A DNA stretch of 64,000 bases, taken from NCBI GenBank assembly GCA_025560025.1, contig CP048485.1, positions 434,001 through 498,000 of the forward strand, written 5' to 3'. Shown here piece after piece: positions 27,673 to 36,710 of the stretch. The stretch's first letter is position 1. The number at the start of each line of letters is the position of its first letter. Source of the DNA: Agrobacterium tumefaciens. GTDB lineage: Bacteria > Pseudomonadota > Alphaproteobacteria > Rhizobiales > Rhizobiaceae. Below the pieces are notes generated by a model. It saw only the letters and a list, made by a program, of their open reading frames with translations. It was not told the DNA's origin and made no database searches. A program made the position numbers and the translations under genes.

Positions 27673-28732
27673 CCGTCGCCTTGATCTCCTTCGGGTCGCG
27701 GCCGGACTTTTCGTCGTAGCTCACCTTCACCGAGTAATCGCCCGGATGCAGCGTCTCCTGATGCCGGGTGCCGTACCGTCCGGAAATTTCCTTTTGCGTG
27801 CCCTGAAGGTCCTTGGTCGTTTCGACAATATCGATCCGCTCCGCGCCCGGCGCCGTGATCGCAAGAACGCCCGCATTGAGATCGATGTTGATTTCTGTGC
27901 GTTTTCCCGCCGTCACGGTAAAGGGCTGCTCGACCGTGACCTTGCCGAGACGGGCGCGCATCACGAAATCGCCCGCCGGCATTTCCATGATCTTGCCGGT
28001 GCCGTAAATGCCGTTGATGGTCTGGCGGGTGCCATCCAGCGTCTCCTTGGCTGAAAGCGCCTCGAAACGGATATCGTCCGTCTCCACCGCCTTGCCGCCC
28101 TGCGCATAGACCGCCTTGGCGACGACCACGCCGCTCGGGATGACGAGCTCGTGGCTGATCTTCTCGCCCGCCTTGACGGCCAGCGTTTCCTGCGCCCGTG
28201 CTGGGCCGATAGTGCCGGTGAGGAGCACGTCGCCCGCGGGCACGAAGACCGTGTTCTGGCCGTAAACGCTATCCTTGAAATCGCCCTTGGTGATGTCGGT
28301 CTTTGCCTGCGTCTCCACATCGCCGCCAGGACTGCGTTTCGGCACGACAGTCAGTTCCGCCGCGTTGAAATTAACCTTCGGCCTTGCGACGCTTCCGTCC
28401 TTCACCTCGAATGGTATTTCGCTGATGACATTGCCCAGCGCCGCGACGCCGACATATTTGCCGGCCGGCAGCTTCGCCTCGAAAGTGGCGTCATAGGATC
28501 CGCCGGCATTGACATCGGTGGGCGCTCCGGCCCGGTCAGCCTTGTAGAAATCCCATCGCACTTTGTCGCTGTTGCCCAGCGAGGGGCCGCCATCGAACAT
28601 CACGGCGTCGGTCACGACATTAAATTGCGGTGTCGGCTCCTGCGCCCGCAATGGCGACGGCAATGCTGCCATCAGAAGAACGGCGGAAACGACATGCATT
28701 GAAAAAGAAGCCGTTCTCATCATGGACCCCAT
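27632..28732 (-). CDS. Exported protein built of beta-sandwich-like repeats, unknown function
   Basis: A 366-residue protein with a signal peptide (cleavage near PLRAQ-EP). The mature chain shows four related modules of about 85 residues. Each has a PAGxY/F strand motif followed by a charged strand (LPAGKYVGVAALGNVISEIPFEVKDG, VPAGDVLLTGTIGPARAQETLAVKAG, MPAGDFVMRARLGKVTVEQPFTVTAG, LHPGDYSVKVSYDEK). It resembles carboxypeptidase-regulatory-like or Ig-like folds used in surface or envelope proteins. I do not recognise a family. An EcfG-type promoter lies 72 bp upstream. ATG at 28720 is an alternative start. Confidence 0.82.
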   Translation of the reverse strand: MGSMMRTASFSMHVVSAVLLMAALPSPLRAQEPTPQFNVVTDAVMFDGGPSLGNSDKVRWDFYKADRAGAPTDVNAGGSYDATFEAKLPAGKYVGVAALGNVISEIPFEVKDGSVARPKVNFNAAELTVVPKRSPGGDVETQAKTDITKGDFKDSVYGQNTVFVPAGDVLLTGTIGPARAQETLAVKAGEKISHELVIPSGVVVAKAVYAQGGKAVETDDIRFEALSAKETLDGTRQTINGIYGTGKIMEMPAGDFVMRARLGKVTVEQPFTVTAGKRTEINIDLNAGVLAITAPGAERIDIVETTKDLQGTQKEISGRYGTRHQETLHPGDYSVKVSYDEKSGRDPKEIKATVKAAERTETNVPE

Positions 28733-28803
28733 TCGGATTACCCCCAGTTATTGCAGGTCTTCCTGCCACACTGATAGGCGGAACAGGACAACCCGTTGTG
28801 CAC

Positions 28804-28829
28804 AACGTTTTTGTGGGACTTCGGGTTCC
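28804..28829 (-). promoter_or_regulatory. EcfG-type promoter of the repeat-built exported protein
   Basis: On the minus strand GGAAC (28829-28825), a 17-base spacer and CGTT (28807-28804) match the general-stress consensus exactly. It lies 72 bp before the start codon at 28732. Confidence 0.75.
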
Positions 28830-28930
28830 CCATGCGCCGCCGCAAATCCGCCATGCATGCTTCAACAGCCATTTATTTTGCATTTTCCGTGACTTGTTCA
28901 GGCTTTGATAACCATCTTCGGTAACCATAA

Positions 28931-30112
<1,182 letters not shown>

Positions 30113-30210
30113 TCAAAAGCCGTAGAGGCTGGAGACGGACGATCCACCGCCCGCCCTTGTCAGGATACGTCTCCGTCCGGTTTAGTACCTTCAGTCCCGG
30201 ATGGAGAACG

Positions 30211-30244
30211 ACCAACGCCCGGCACCTCGGTGTCGGGCGTTGGT
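30211..30244 (+). terminator. Strong hairpin after ccrM
   Basis: ACCAACGCCCGGCAC (30211-30225) pairs over 15 bp with GTGTCGGGCGTTGGT (30230-30244), with one G-T wobble and a CTCG tetraloop. ATTTTCGAATATTTTA follows. The T-run is broken, but this is the likely ccrM terminator. Confidence 0.7.
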
Positions 30245-30383
30245 ATTTTCGAATATTTTATTTTAGCCAGACAAGTTTCGCGCAAGAGACCGGCCATAGT
30301 GTCTGATGCAAAGCAGTGGTTGTGAAAAACCGTTTCGGAAAGATCGCAGGAACATTGCTGTCCCATGCCGCTTGCGGCAGGAC

Positions 30384-30430
30384 TGGCGCAGGCTGGAGAC
30401 CGCCATTTCCGCCTGCGCCAATTTTCTTTT
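30384..30430 (+). terminator. Second hairpin with T-rich tail, possible end of a small RNA
   Basis: TGGCGCAGGC (30384-30393) pairs with GCCTGCGCCA (30411-30420), followed by ATTTTCTTTT. No gene precedes it closely, so it could end a non-coding transcript starting after the ccrM terminator. The remainder of 30113-30659 holds no supported gene. Confidence 0.5.
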
Positions 30431-30659
30431 CCGGGTTTTCGCGGATCTGTCCGAACCCGTCATGGCGCCTGCGCCAGGTTCCCCAGCCTTAACAATAGAT
30501 GTCCTGCGCGTTACGGAAGATTAACGTGACGCTATACATGGCGGGGAGTACATATTCTTCCAGGCTGAGTGTCGCCGGCGACCCAGAAAGATCGCGACGC
30601 GACGATGCGAGACAGCCGGATTCGCGGGCCATTGCCCGTGATGAACAAGGAGGCGTGCC

Positions 30660-31136
30660 ATGCGCTCGCTTTTCAAGACAGTCACAATAGCATCCTTCAT
30701 TCTGGCGACGGCCACGGGCGGCGCTTTCGCGGCCGGACATTCGCATGGCGAGCATTCCGGCTCCGGCGGAATGCACAGTGAACGGTCCCATGATGTCGAC
30801 CGGGGCGGGAGACATTTCTTCCGTCACAACGATGACGACCTGTTCATGAATGACATGTACATGAACTATACCGGTCCCGCCGCTTACGGGCAGAGACCGC
30901 ATCTGGTTCGTGTGCTTCATGAGCTGCGTGTCGCCGACCACAGGATCGATTTCGAACGCCAGCAGGGCAGGTTGAGCGCAGGCGCTTTCAACCGGCTCGA
31001 AAATGAATCGTCCGCAATCCGCACCCAGGCACTCAAAACCGCCGACATGCATCGTGGCTACCTTCCCATGAAGGCATTTAACACCCTTCAGGGCGAAGTC
31101 CGGCAACTTGATCGGAACATCGTCCGCATGAGCTGA
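30660..31136 (+). CDS. Small exported His-rich protein, unknown function
   Basis: ATG at 30660 follows a strong AAGGAGG site and gives 158 residues. A signal peptide (cleavage near AFA-AGH) is followed by a His/Gly/Ser-rich stretch (HSHGEHSGSGGMHSERSHD), which may bind metal, and a C-terminal helical segment (LRVADHRIDFERQQGRLSAGAFNRLENESSAIRTQAL). I do not recognise the family. It precedes the degP-like gene by 236 bp in the same direction, which may point to an envelope-stress role. Confidence 0.75.
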   Translation: MRSLFKTVTIASFILATATGGAFAAGHSHGEHSGSGGMHSERSHDVDRGGRHFFRHNDDDLFMNDMYMNYTGPAAYGQRPHLVRVLHELRVADHRIDFERQQGRLSAGAFNRLENESSAIRTQALKTADMHRGYLPMKAFNTLQGEVRQLDRNIVRMS

Positions 31137-31372
31137 CAGGGGCTTGCGGTCCTCACTGACGAGGATCGGCCATGCTGCCGCAGATCGCGCCGGAGAGCGG
31201 TGACGGGGCACGAACCCGCCCTCCGGCTCCAGGATTTCCCCACGGGGTCGTGCGGATTTCGAAAGAATGATTGGAAACTCAAAACCATGCGCCTGCCGGC
31301 TGCATGGGGTGCGGCCCCGCCTGCTCCCCTGACCGTCACGACCGCAAGCATGCCCTCGAAAGGAGAAACGTC

Positions 31373-32887
31373 ATGACCAGTATTCTTCGCAGATATCGCA
31401 TCGCGGCTTTGCTTGGCGCGGCCTTTGTCGCCGCGCCGCTTGCAATGCCCGTCTTTCTGCACAACACACCCGCTTTCGCCCAGGCCGGATTATCGGCCAT
31501 TCCCGGTCCCGTGACCTCCGGCGGCTCCTTCGCCGGTATCGTCGCCGCCGACAAGCCGGCGGTGGTGACCATCACCACCGAAATGAAAACGCAGGAACAG
31601 GCGACGGACGACACGACGCCATTCGACCAGCAGTTCCGCCAGTTCTTCGGCGAGCAGGGCATTCCCATGCCGCAACAGCAGCCGCAGCAGCGCCAGTCCC
31701 AGACTGCGGAAGCGCTGGGTTCCGGCTTCATCATCTCGCCGGACGGCTATATCGTCACCAATAATCATGTCATCGACAATGCCACCGCCATCAAGGTGAC
31801 GCTGGATGACGGCACCGAGCTTCCCGCCAAGCTTGTCGGCGCCGATCCGAAATCCGATCTCGCCGTCTTGAAAGTGGTTTCTCCCAGACCGCTCGCGGTG
31901 ATTTCCTGGGGTGACTCGGACAGGCTCAAGGCCGGCGATCAGATCCTTGCCATCGGCAATCCGTTCGGTATCGGCACCACGGTCACGGCCGGCATCGTTT
32001 CTGCCCGTGGCCGCGATCTACACAGCGGGCCCTATGACGACTTCATCCAGATCGACGCGCCGATCAACCACGGCAACTCCGGCGGCCCGCTGGTCGATGT
32101 CGAAGGCAAGGTGGTCGGCATCAACACCGCGATCTATTCGCCGAATGGCGGCAGCGTCGGTGTCGGTTTCGCCATTCCCTCCGATCAGGCCCAGAACGTC
32201 GTCGTTCGCCTCATGAAGGATGGGTCGATCCAGCATGGCTTCATCGGTGTCCAGATACAGCCGGTGACGCCTGACGTGGCCAATGCCATCGGTCTGACGG
32301 CAGCGGAGGGCGCGCTGGTCGCCAAGGTCGACGCCGGCACGCCGGCAGGCCGGGCCGGCATCAAGAGTGGTGATGTCATCACCTCTCTGGGTGGACAGGC
32401 GATCAAATCGCCGCGCGACCTGTCGCGCATGGTCGCCGATCTGTCGCCCGGCCAGAAGGAACATGTCACTGTCTGGCGCCAGGGAGAAAGCAGGGACCTG
32501 CTTCTGACCGTAGGAGGCAATGAAGGCCAGAACGGGCAATCCTCCGCGGATAATGGTCAGCAGAAAGGCGACGCCTCATCGCAGTCCCTGCCGATGATCG
32601 GCATCGGGCTGGCCGACATCACCCCGGCGATCCGCGAAGCCCTCAGCCTGCCGCAGGATGAAAAGGGCGCTGTCGTCGAAAGCGTCGCGCCCTCGAAACC
32701 CGCAGCCGAGGCCGGCTTGCAGGCGGGCGATGTGATCGTCTCGGTCAATCAGGCGACGGTGAAATCGGCGGGTGACGCCAAGGCTGCGATTGCGCAGGCG
32801 GGCAAGGCAGGTCGCAAATCCGTTCTGCTGCTCATTCAGCGCGGCGATTCGCAAACCTATGTCGCCATCCCCTTCGCAAGGGGCTGA
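31373..32887 (+). CDS. Periplasmic serine protease of the DegP/HtrA family
   Basis: ATG at 31373 follows AAAGGAGAAA and gives 504 residues. A signal peptide ends near FAQA-GLS. The trypsin-like domain contains the full triad: His in TNNHVIDN, Asp in PKSDLAVLK and Ser in NHGNSGGPLVD. Two PDZ domains follow (about 285-375 and 405-500). A Gln-rich segment (MPQQQPQQRQSQ) lies before the active-site domain, where DegP proteins have the LA loop. It should degrade or refold damaged envelope proteins. A longer frame upstream (to 31271) has no support. Confidence 0.95.
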   Translation: MTSILRRYRIAALLGAAFVAAPLAMPVFLHNTPAFAQAGLSAIPGPVTSGGSFAGIVAADKPAVVTITTEMKTQEQATDDTTPFDQQFRQFFGEQGIPMPQQQPQQRQSQTAEALGSGFIISPDGYIVTNNHVIDNATAIKVTLDDGTELPAKLVGADPKSDLAVLKVVSPRPLAVISWGDSDRLKAGDQILAIGNPFGIGTTVTAGIVSARGRDLHSGPYDDFIQIDAPINHGNSGGPLVDVEGKVVGINTAIYSPNGGSVGVGFAIPSDQAQNVVVRLMKDGSIQHGFIGVQIQPVTPDVANAIGLTAAEGALVAKVDAGTPAGRAGIKSGDVITSLGGQAIKSPRDLSRMVADLSPGQKEHVTVWRQGESRDLLLTVGGNEGQNGQSSADNGQQKGDASSQSLPMIGIGLADITPAIREALSLPQDEKGAVVESVAPSKPAAEAGLQAGDVIVSVNQATVKSAGDAKAAIAQAGKAGRKSVLLLIQRGDSQTYVAIPFARG

Positions 32888-32913
32888 GCCCCGGTTTTCG
32901 GGGAGAACCGCAA

Positions 32914-32946
32914 GGAACGGGCAACTCCATCGGAGCTGCCCGTTCC
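32914..32946. terminator. Inverted repeat between degP-like and HAD genes
   Basis: GGAACGGGCA-ACTCC pairs with GGAGC-TGCCCGTTCC with one mismatch. It sits between the two converging genes. No T-run follows on either strand, so a bidirectional pause or Rho-dependent site is possible. Confidence 0.5.
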
Positions 32947-32953
32947 ATCATTC

Positions 32954-33565
32954 TCAGACATCCACACCGTGCGCCCGCAGGTCCTGCTTCAGCTTCTCGG
33001 CACCGGTAAAATGCACCGCCTGCCAGCCTGCAGCCTTAGCACCTTCCACATTCACCAATGTATCGTCGATGAAAATGCTGGCGGCGGGGTTAAGGCCGAA
33101 TTCCTTCGCGTGCAGATCGTAGATCGCCACATCCGGTTTCAGGAGCTTCACGTCGCCGGAGACCGTTACCCCGCGCGGCAGTGTCAGGAAGGGAAACATC
33201 TTCTGCGCCTCGCGAAACGTGTCGGAGGCGAAGTTGGTCAGCATCGTCACGTCATGGCCGCTGTCGATCAGGGCAACCATGATGGCGACGCTGTCATCAT
33301 AGGAATGCGAGACCATCTCGTGCCAGAACTTGCGGAAGGCGCGGATATGCTCTTCCCGCTCCGGAAACTGTTCCAACAGCAACGCCTCGGCATCCTCCCA
33401 ACCGCGTCCGCGATCCTGTTCGAGGTTCCAGTCATGGGTGCAGACATTCTCGAAGAACCATTTGCGCTCATCGGCATCGGGAATGAGGCGGCTATAGGGA
33501 ATATGCGGATCGTAATGGATCAGCACTTTGCCGATGTCGAATACGATATGCTCAATCTTGGTCAT
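32954..33565 (-). CDS. HAD-superfamily hydrolase, YihX-like
   Basis: A 203-residue HAD-IA protein. Motif I is FDIGKVLIHYDP: the first Asp is present, and the second position is Gly, as in YihX/FDLGNVL-type phosphatases, with Lys where Asn is usual. Motif II LTNFASDTFREA, Lys in KLLKPDVAIYDL and motif IV FIDDTLVNVEGAKAAGW follow. YihX acts on alpha-glucose-1-phosphate, and relatives are haloacid dehalogenase-like. Substrate unknown. Its ATG overlaps the mutY stop (33562-33565), so it is the second gene of a mutY operon. Confidence 0.9.
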   Translation of the reverse strand: MTKIEHIVFDIGKVLIHYDPHIPYSRLIPDADERKWFFENVCTHDWNLEQDRGRGWEDAEALLLEQFPEREEHIRAFRKFWHEMVSHSYDDSVAIMVALIDSGHDVTMLTNFASDTFREAQKMFPFLTLPRGVTVSGDVKLLKPDVAIYDLHAKEFGLNPAASIFIDDTLVNVEGAKAAGWQAVHFTGAEKLKQDLRAHGVDV

Positions 33566-34674
33566 CGAAATTTCCTGCGTTCATCGAATGCGGATGGAAT
33601 AGCTTGGGCGATGACTTTTTTCATCACCGTTGGCAGCGCCTGTGCGTCAAGATTTGTAACCGGCTCCCACCATCCGTCATCCGGCCCTGTTTTGAGACTA
33701 TCCGGAACCTGCGCGCGATAGACGGTGAGCCGCAGCTCGAAATGGGTGAAGACATGCACGATGACGCCCGCCGCCTGCCAGCCGGCGGCAAAGGGCGCAT
33801 GGCTCGCCTCCGTGCCGCCGTCCATGCGCGCGGTCCATGCCGTTGTCGGCACCTCGGTCATGCCGCCGAGAAGCCCGCTTTCGATGCGCCGGCGGAGCAG
33901 GATTTCGCCGCTCGCATTCACCGCCACGAAGGCGGCCCCGAGCCGCACCGGTTTTGCCTTCTTCGCCGCCTTGACCGGAAAACGCTCCGGCTCGTCATGG
34001 GCAAGCGCAAGACAGTGGCCGTTGAACGGACAGAGCGCGCAGGCCGGCCGTTTCGGCGTGCAGATCGTCGCGCCGAGATCCATCATCGCCTGGGCGAAAT
34101 CGCCGGGGCGATCAGAAGGGGTAAGCGCGGCCACCTTTGCTTTCATGGCGGGCTTTGAGCCGGGCAGGGGAGCATCGATGGCGAAGAGGCGGGAGATGAC
34201 GCGCTCCACATTGCCGTCCATCACCGCCGCCTGCCGGTTGAACGCGATGGCCGCGACGGCGGCCGATGTATAATCGCCGATGCCGGGCAGTTGCTTCAGG
34301 CCCTCTTCGCTGTCCGGAAAGACGCCGCCATGCTCGCGCGCCACGGCTTCGGCGCATTTTTTAAGGTTGCGGGCGCGGGCGTAATAACCGAGCCCCGCCC
34401 AGGCCGCCATGACATCCTCGACCGGCGCCGCGGCCAGATCACTGACGCTTGGCCAGGCGGCGAGAAACTTCAGGAAATAGGGTTTGACCGCCTGCACCGT
34501 CGTCTGCTGCAGCATGACCTCCGACAGCCAGACATGATAGGGATCGGCGCGTTTTCCCCGTGCCGCCATGGCGGGGGACGTGCGCCATGGCAGTTCGCGA
34601 TGGTGCCGGTCATACCATGCGAGAAGTTGTTCCGCTGTCGGATGGAATATGTGTTGTCGCGCATCTGTGTTCAT
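33562..34674 (-). CDS. mutY: Adenine DNA glycosylase MutY
   Basis: Removes adenine mispaired with 8-oxoguanine. ATG at 34674 (MNTDARQHIFH) gives 370 residues. The HhH-GPD domain shows LPWRTS, SEVMLQQTTVQAVKPYF with the catalytic Glu, the hairpin LPGIGDYTSAAVAAIAF and Asp in AVMDGNVERVISR. The four cluster cysteines (CTPKRPACALCPFNGHC, spacing C-6-C-2-C-5-C) are intact, and a C-terminal NUDIX-like domain recognises 8-oxoG. The longer frame upstream of 34674 is not supported. The HAD gene overlaps its end by 4 bp. Confidence 0.96.
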   Translation of the reverse strand: MNTDARQHIFHPTAEQLLAWYDRHHRELPWRTSPAMAARGKRADPYHVWLSEVMLQQTTVQAVKPYFLKFLAAWPSVSDLAAAPVEDVMAAWAGLGYYARARNLKKCAEAVAREHGGVFPDSEEGLKQLPGIGDYTSAAVAAIAFNRQAAVMDGNVERVISRLFAIDAPLPGSKPAMKAKVAALTPSDRPGDFAQAMMDLGATICTPKRPACALCPFNGHCLALAHDEPERFPVKAAKKAKPVRLGAAFVAVNASGEILLRRRIESGLLGGMTEVPTTAWTARMDGGTEASHAPFAAGWQAAGVIVHVFTHFELRLTVYRAQVPDSLKTGPDDGWWEPVTNLDAQALPTVMKKVIAQAIPSAFDERRKFR

Positions 34675-34802
34675 CGCCGCTGAACATAGAGACGGCGCGG
34701 CAATCTGCAACAGGATACCCGTTGCGACGGCGTGGAAAACCGTATCCTGCAATGAGCGCCCTGACATAGAATTCCCCCATTCGATTCAGGAGGAACGAAC
34801 CC

Positions 34803-35267
34803 ATGCCAAACGCGCTGCTGGAAATGATACCCCCGCCGCTCCAGTACACTATCGGAGTTTTGCTGGCCCTGTGCCTGATAGCGTGGTTGCTGAACCATAT
34901 CGGCCGGCTGTGTTTCGGGCATGAGAACAGCGTGGCCTTTGTGGTGGCGCGCCTGATCCGTGAAATCCGCCAGCTGGAAAAGATGCGGGGAAAGCCCTCC
35001 CGCCGTTTTCGTATTCTCGAATCCGGTTTCTGGGCGATTTTCTGCCACGGCCTGTGGATATACCTGTCCGTCGTGCTGATCTGCATGTTGGTGATCGCCG
35101 CTATCTCGGATAAGCCGGGAATAGGACATCTGAAGATTTTGGCTGGCGGATATTTCCTCTTTGGATGTTTGGCGGTCAGAATGATACGCTTGGGCGCCTG
35201 CCGGGACTGGCGGCGATTCCGGGCGCTGTTGCGCGGCGAAGAAGATGACGATGGCGCGACCGCTTGA
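34803..35267 (+). CDS. Small inner-membrane protein, unknown function
   Basis: ATG at 34803 follows TCAGGAGGAACG and gives 154 residues with about three hydrophobic helices (about 15-33, 75-100 and 108-125) separated by a basic stretch (REIRQLEKMRGKPSRRF). The C terminus is charged (RRFRALLRGEEDDDGATA). I recognise no family. It starts 128 bp from mutY in the opposite direction and is followed after 27 bp by the DUF721 gene. Confidence 0.72.
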   Translation: MPNALLEMIPPPLQYTIGVLLALCLIAWLLNHIGRLCFGHENSVAFVVARLIREIRQLEKMRGKPSRRFRILESGFWAIFCHGLWIYLSVVLICMLVIAAISDKPGIGHLKILAGGYFLFGCLAVRMIRLGACRDWRRFRALLRGEEDDDGATA

Positions 35268-35294
35268 GGTCAATTGGCCTCTGTCGAGGAGAGC

Positions 35295-35816
35295 ATGAAG
35301 AAACCCGCAGATTCATTCCGCAAAGGCGTCGTGCAGATCGCCGAAGTCGCCAATGGCATCATGGACCCCGTGCTGTCGAAACGGGCGGGCATCAACACGG
35401 CGCTGCTCGGCTCCTGGGACGAGATCGCCGGTGATGACTTCGCCGATTGCACCCGCCCGGAAAAGATCACCTGGCCGCGGCGCGACGAGGGGCCGGATCG
35501 CGGCGGCTACCAGCCGGGCGTGCTGACGATTGCCTGCGAAGGCGCGCGCGCCCTGTTCCTCACCCATGCGCAGGGCGAACTGATTGCCCGCATCAACGGC
35601 TTTTTCGGCTTTCCGGCGGTGCGCCAGATCAGGATCGTGCAGAAGCCGGTCTCGCAAACCATCACCCGCAGGCGCAAACCGCAGCCCCTGCGCGGCGATG
35701 CGGCAAAACGTCTCGATGACATGATGAATGGCATCGAGAGCGAGGCGCTGCGCAAGGCGGTGGAGAGGCTTGGCACGGCGGTGTTGCAGAAAAAGCCGGG
35801 GCGCAGGACGATTTGA
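35295..35816 (+). CDS. DUF721 (DciA-like) protein
   Basis: ATG at 35295 after GAGGAGAG gives 173 residues. The N-terminal half carries the DUF721 pattern (WDEIAGDDFADCTRPEKITWPR...GVLTIACEGARALFLTHAQGELIARINGFFG). The C-terminal half is basic. DUF721 proteins are related to DciA, the loader or operator of the replicative helicase DnaB in bacteria lacking DnaC. A replication role is inferred. The gene opens the dciA-like, dsbA, smc series. Confidence 0.85.
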   Translation: MKKPADSFRKGVVQIAEVANGIMDPVLSKRAGINTALLGSWDEIAGDDFADCTRPEKITWPRRDEGPDRGGYQPGVLTIACEGARALFLTHAQGELIARINGFFGFPAVRQIRIVQKPVSQTITRRRKPQPLRGDAAKRLDDMMNGIESEALRKAVERLGTAVLQKKPGRRTI

Positions 35817-35945
35817 TGTGACGGCGCCGTCCTTGACTGGTCACAATTCTTTGACAAGAAGAGTTCAAAACCCCGCTTGTGATGAACAGGCCGTCGCTAT
35901 ATCGGAATCAACGGACAATAGAGTCTATTACCAACAGGTGCTTTC

Positions 35946-36626
35946 ATGCATTTTCCCGAACTGACCATTTCCCGTCGCAGCCTCCTCGGCGGCGTTGCTC
36001 TTGCCGCCCTTGCCACGGCCCTGCCGTTCGCCTTCGCGCCCGGTATCGCCGAAGCGCAGGAACTGCCTGAATCCACCGGTGATGTGGATATGGCTGCGGT
36101 GCTGAAGCCCGGCCCGCTGCCGGAAGCGGCGCTCGGCGATGCCAACGCACCCGTCAAGATCGTCGAATATATGTCGATGACCTGCCCGCATTGCGCCAAC
36201 TTCCACAACAAGACCTTTGACGAGATCAAGAAGAAATATATCGATACCGGCAAGGTCTATTTCGTCATCCGCGAATTCCCGTTCGATCCGCGTGCGGCGG
36301 CCGCCTTCATGCTGGCGCGCTGCGCACCGGAAGGTCAGTATTTCCCCTTCGTTTCCATGCTGTTCAAGCAGCAGCAGAGCTGGGCCACGGCACAGGATGC
36401 CCGTGCAGCCCTGCTGCAATTGTCGAAAATGGCCGGTTTCTCACAGGAGTCTTTCGAGGCCTGCTTGACGAACCAGAAACTTCTGGATGATGTGAACGCA
36501 ACCATGCAACGCGGTGCGACGGAATTCGGCGTCAACTCCACGCCGACTTTCATCATCAACGGCAAGAAATATGCGGGAGACATGTCGGTTGAAAACATGT
36601 CGGCTGTCATCGACAAGCTGCTCTGA
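35946..36626 (+). CDS. Exported DsbA-family thiol oxidoreductase
   Basis: A 226-residue periplasmic protein. The N terminus carries a twin-arginine-like signal (ISRRSLLGGVALAALATALP), cut near AEAQ-EL. The thioredoxin fold contains the active site in MSMTCPHCANFH (CPHC) and the cis-proline loop NSTPTFIINGK. DsbA-like proteins oxidise or reshuffle disulfides of exported proteins. A predicted Tat route is unusual because most DsbA proteins use Sec. This gene precedes smc and is followed by a strong terminator. Confidence 0.92.
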   Translation: MHFPELTISRRSLLGGVALAALATALPFAFAPGIAEAQELPESTGDVDMAAVLKPGPLPEAALGDANAPVKIVEYMSMTCPHCANFHNKTFDEIKKKYIDTGKVYFVIREFPFDPRAAAAFMLARCAPEGQYFPFVSMLFKQQQSWATAQDARAALLQLSKMAGFSQESFEACLTNQKLLDDVNATMQRGATEFGVNSTPTFIINGKKYAGDMSVENMSAVIDKLL

Positions 36627-36644
36627 TCGCCGAACCCCAAGAGA

Positions 36645-36680
36645 AACGGGCGGCGGATACTTCCGTTCGCCCGTTTTTTA
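36645..36680 (+). terminator. Rho-independent terminator between dsbA-like gene and smc
   Basis: AAACGGGCG pairs with CGCCCGTTT around a loop of about 14 bases, then TTTTTATT follows. It begins 19 bp after the stop codon. Confidence 0.85.
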
Positions 36681-36710
36681 TTGCCTGTCTTCCGGTCGGA
36701 GCATGACGGC

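Noticed and set aside
30489..31211. 240-codon minus frame around the His-rich gene
   Set aside because: The plus frame has a strong ribosome site and a signal peptide; the minus one has neither.
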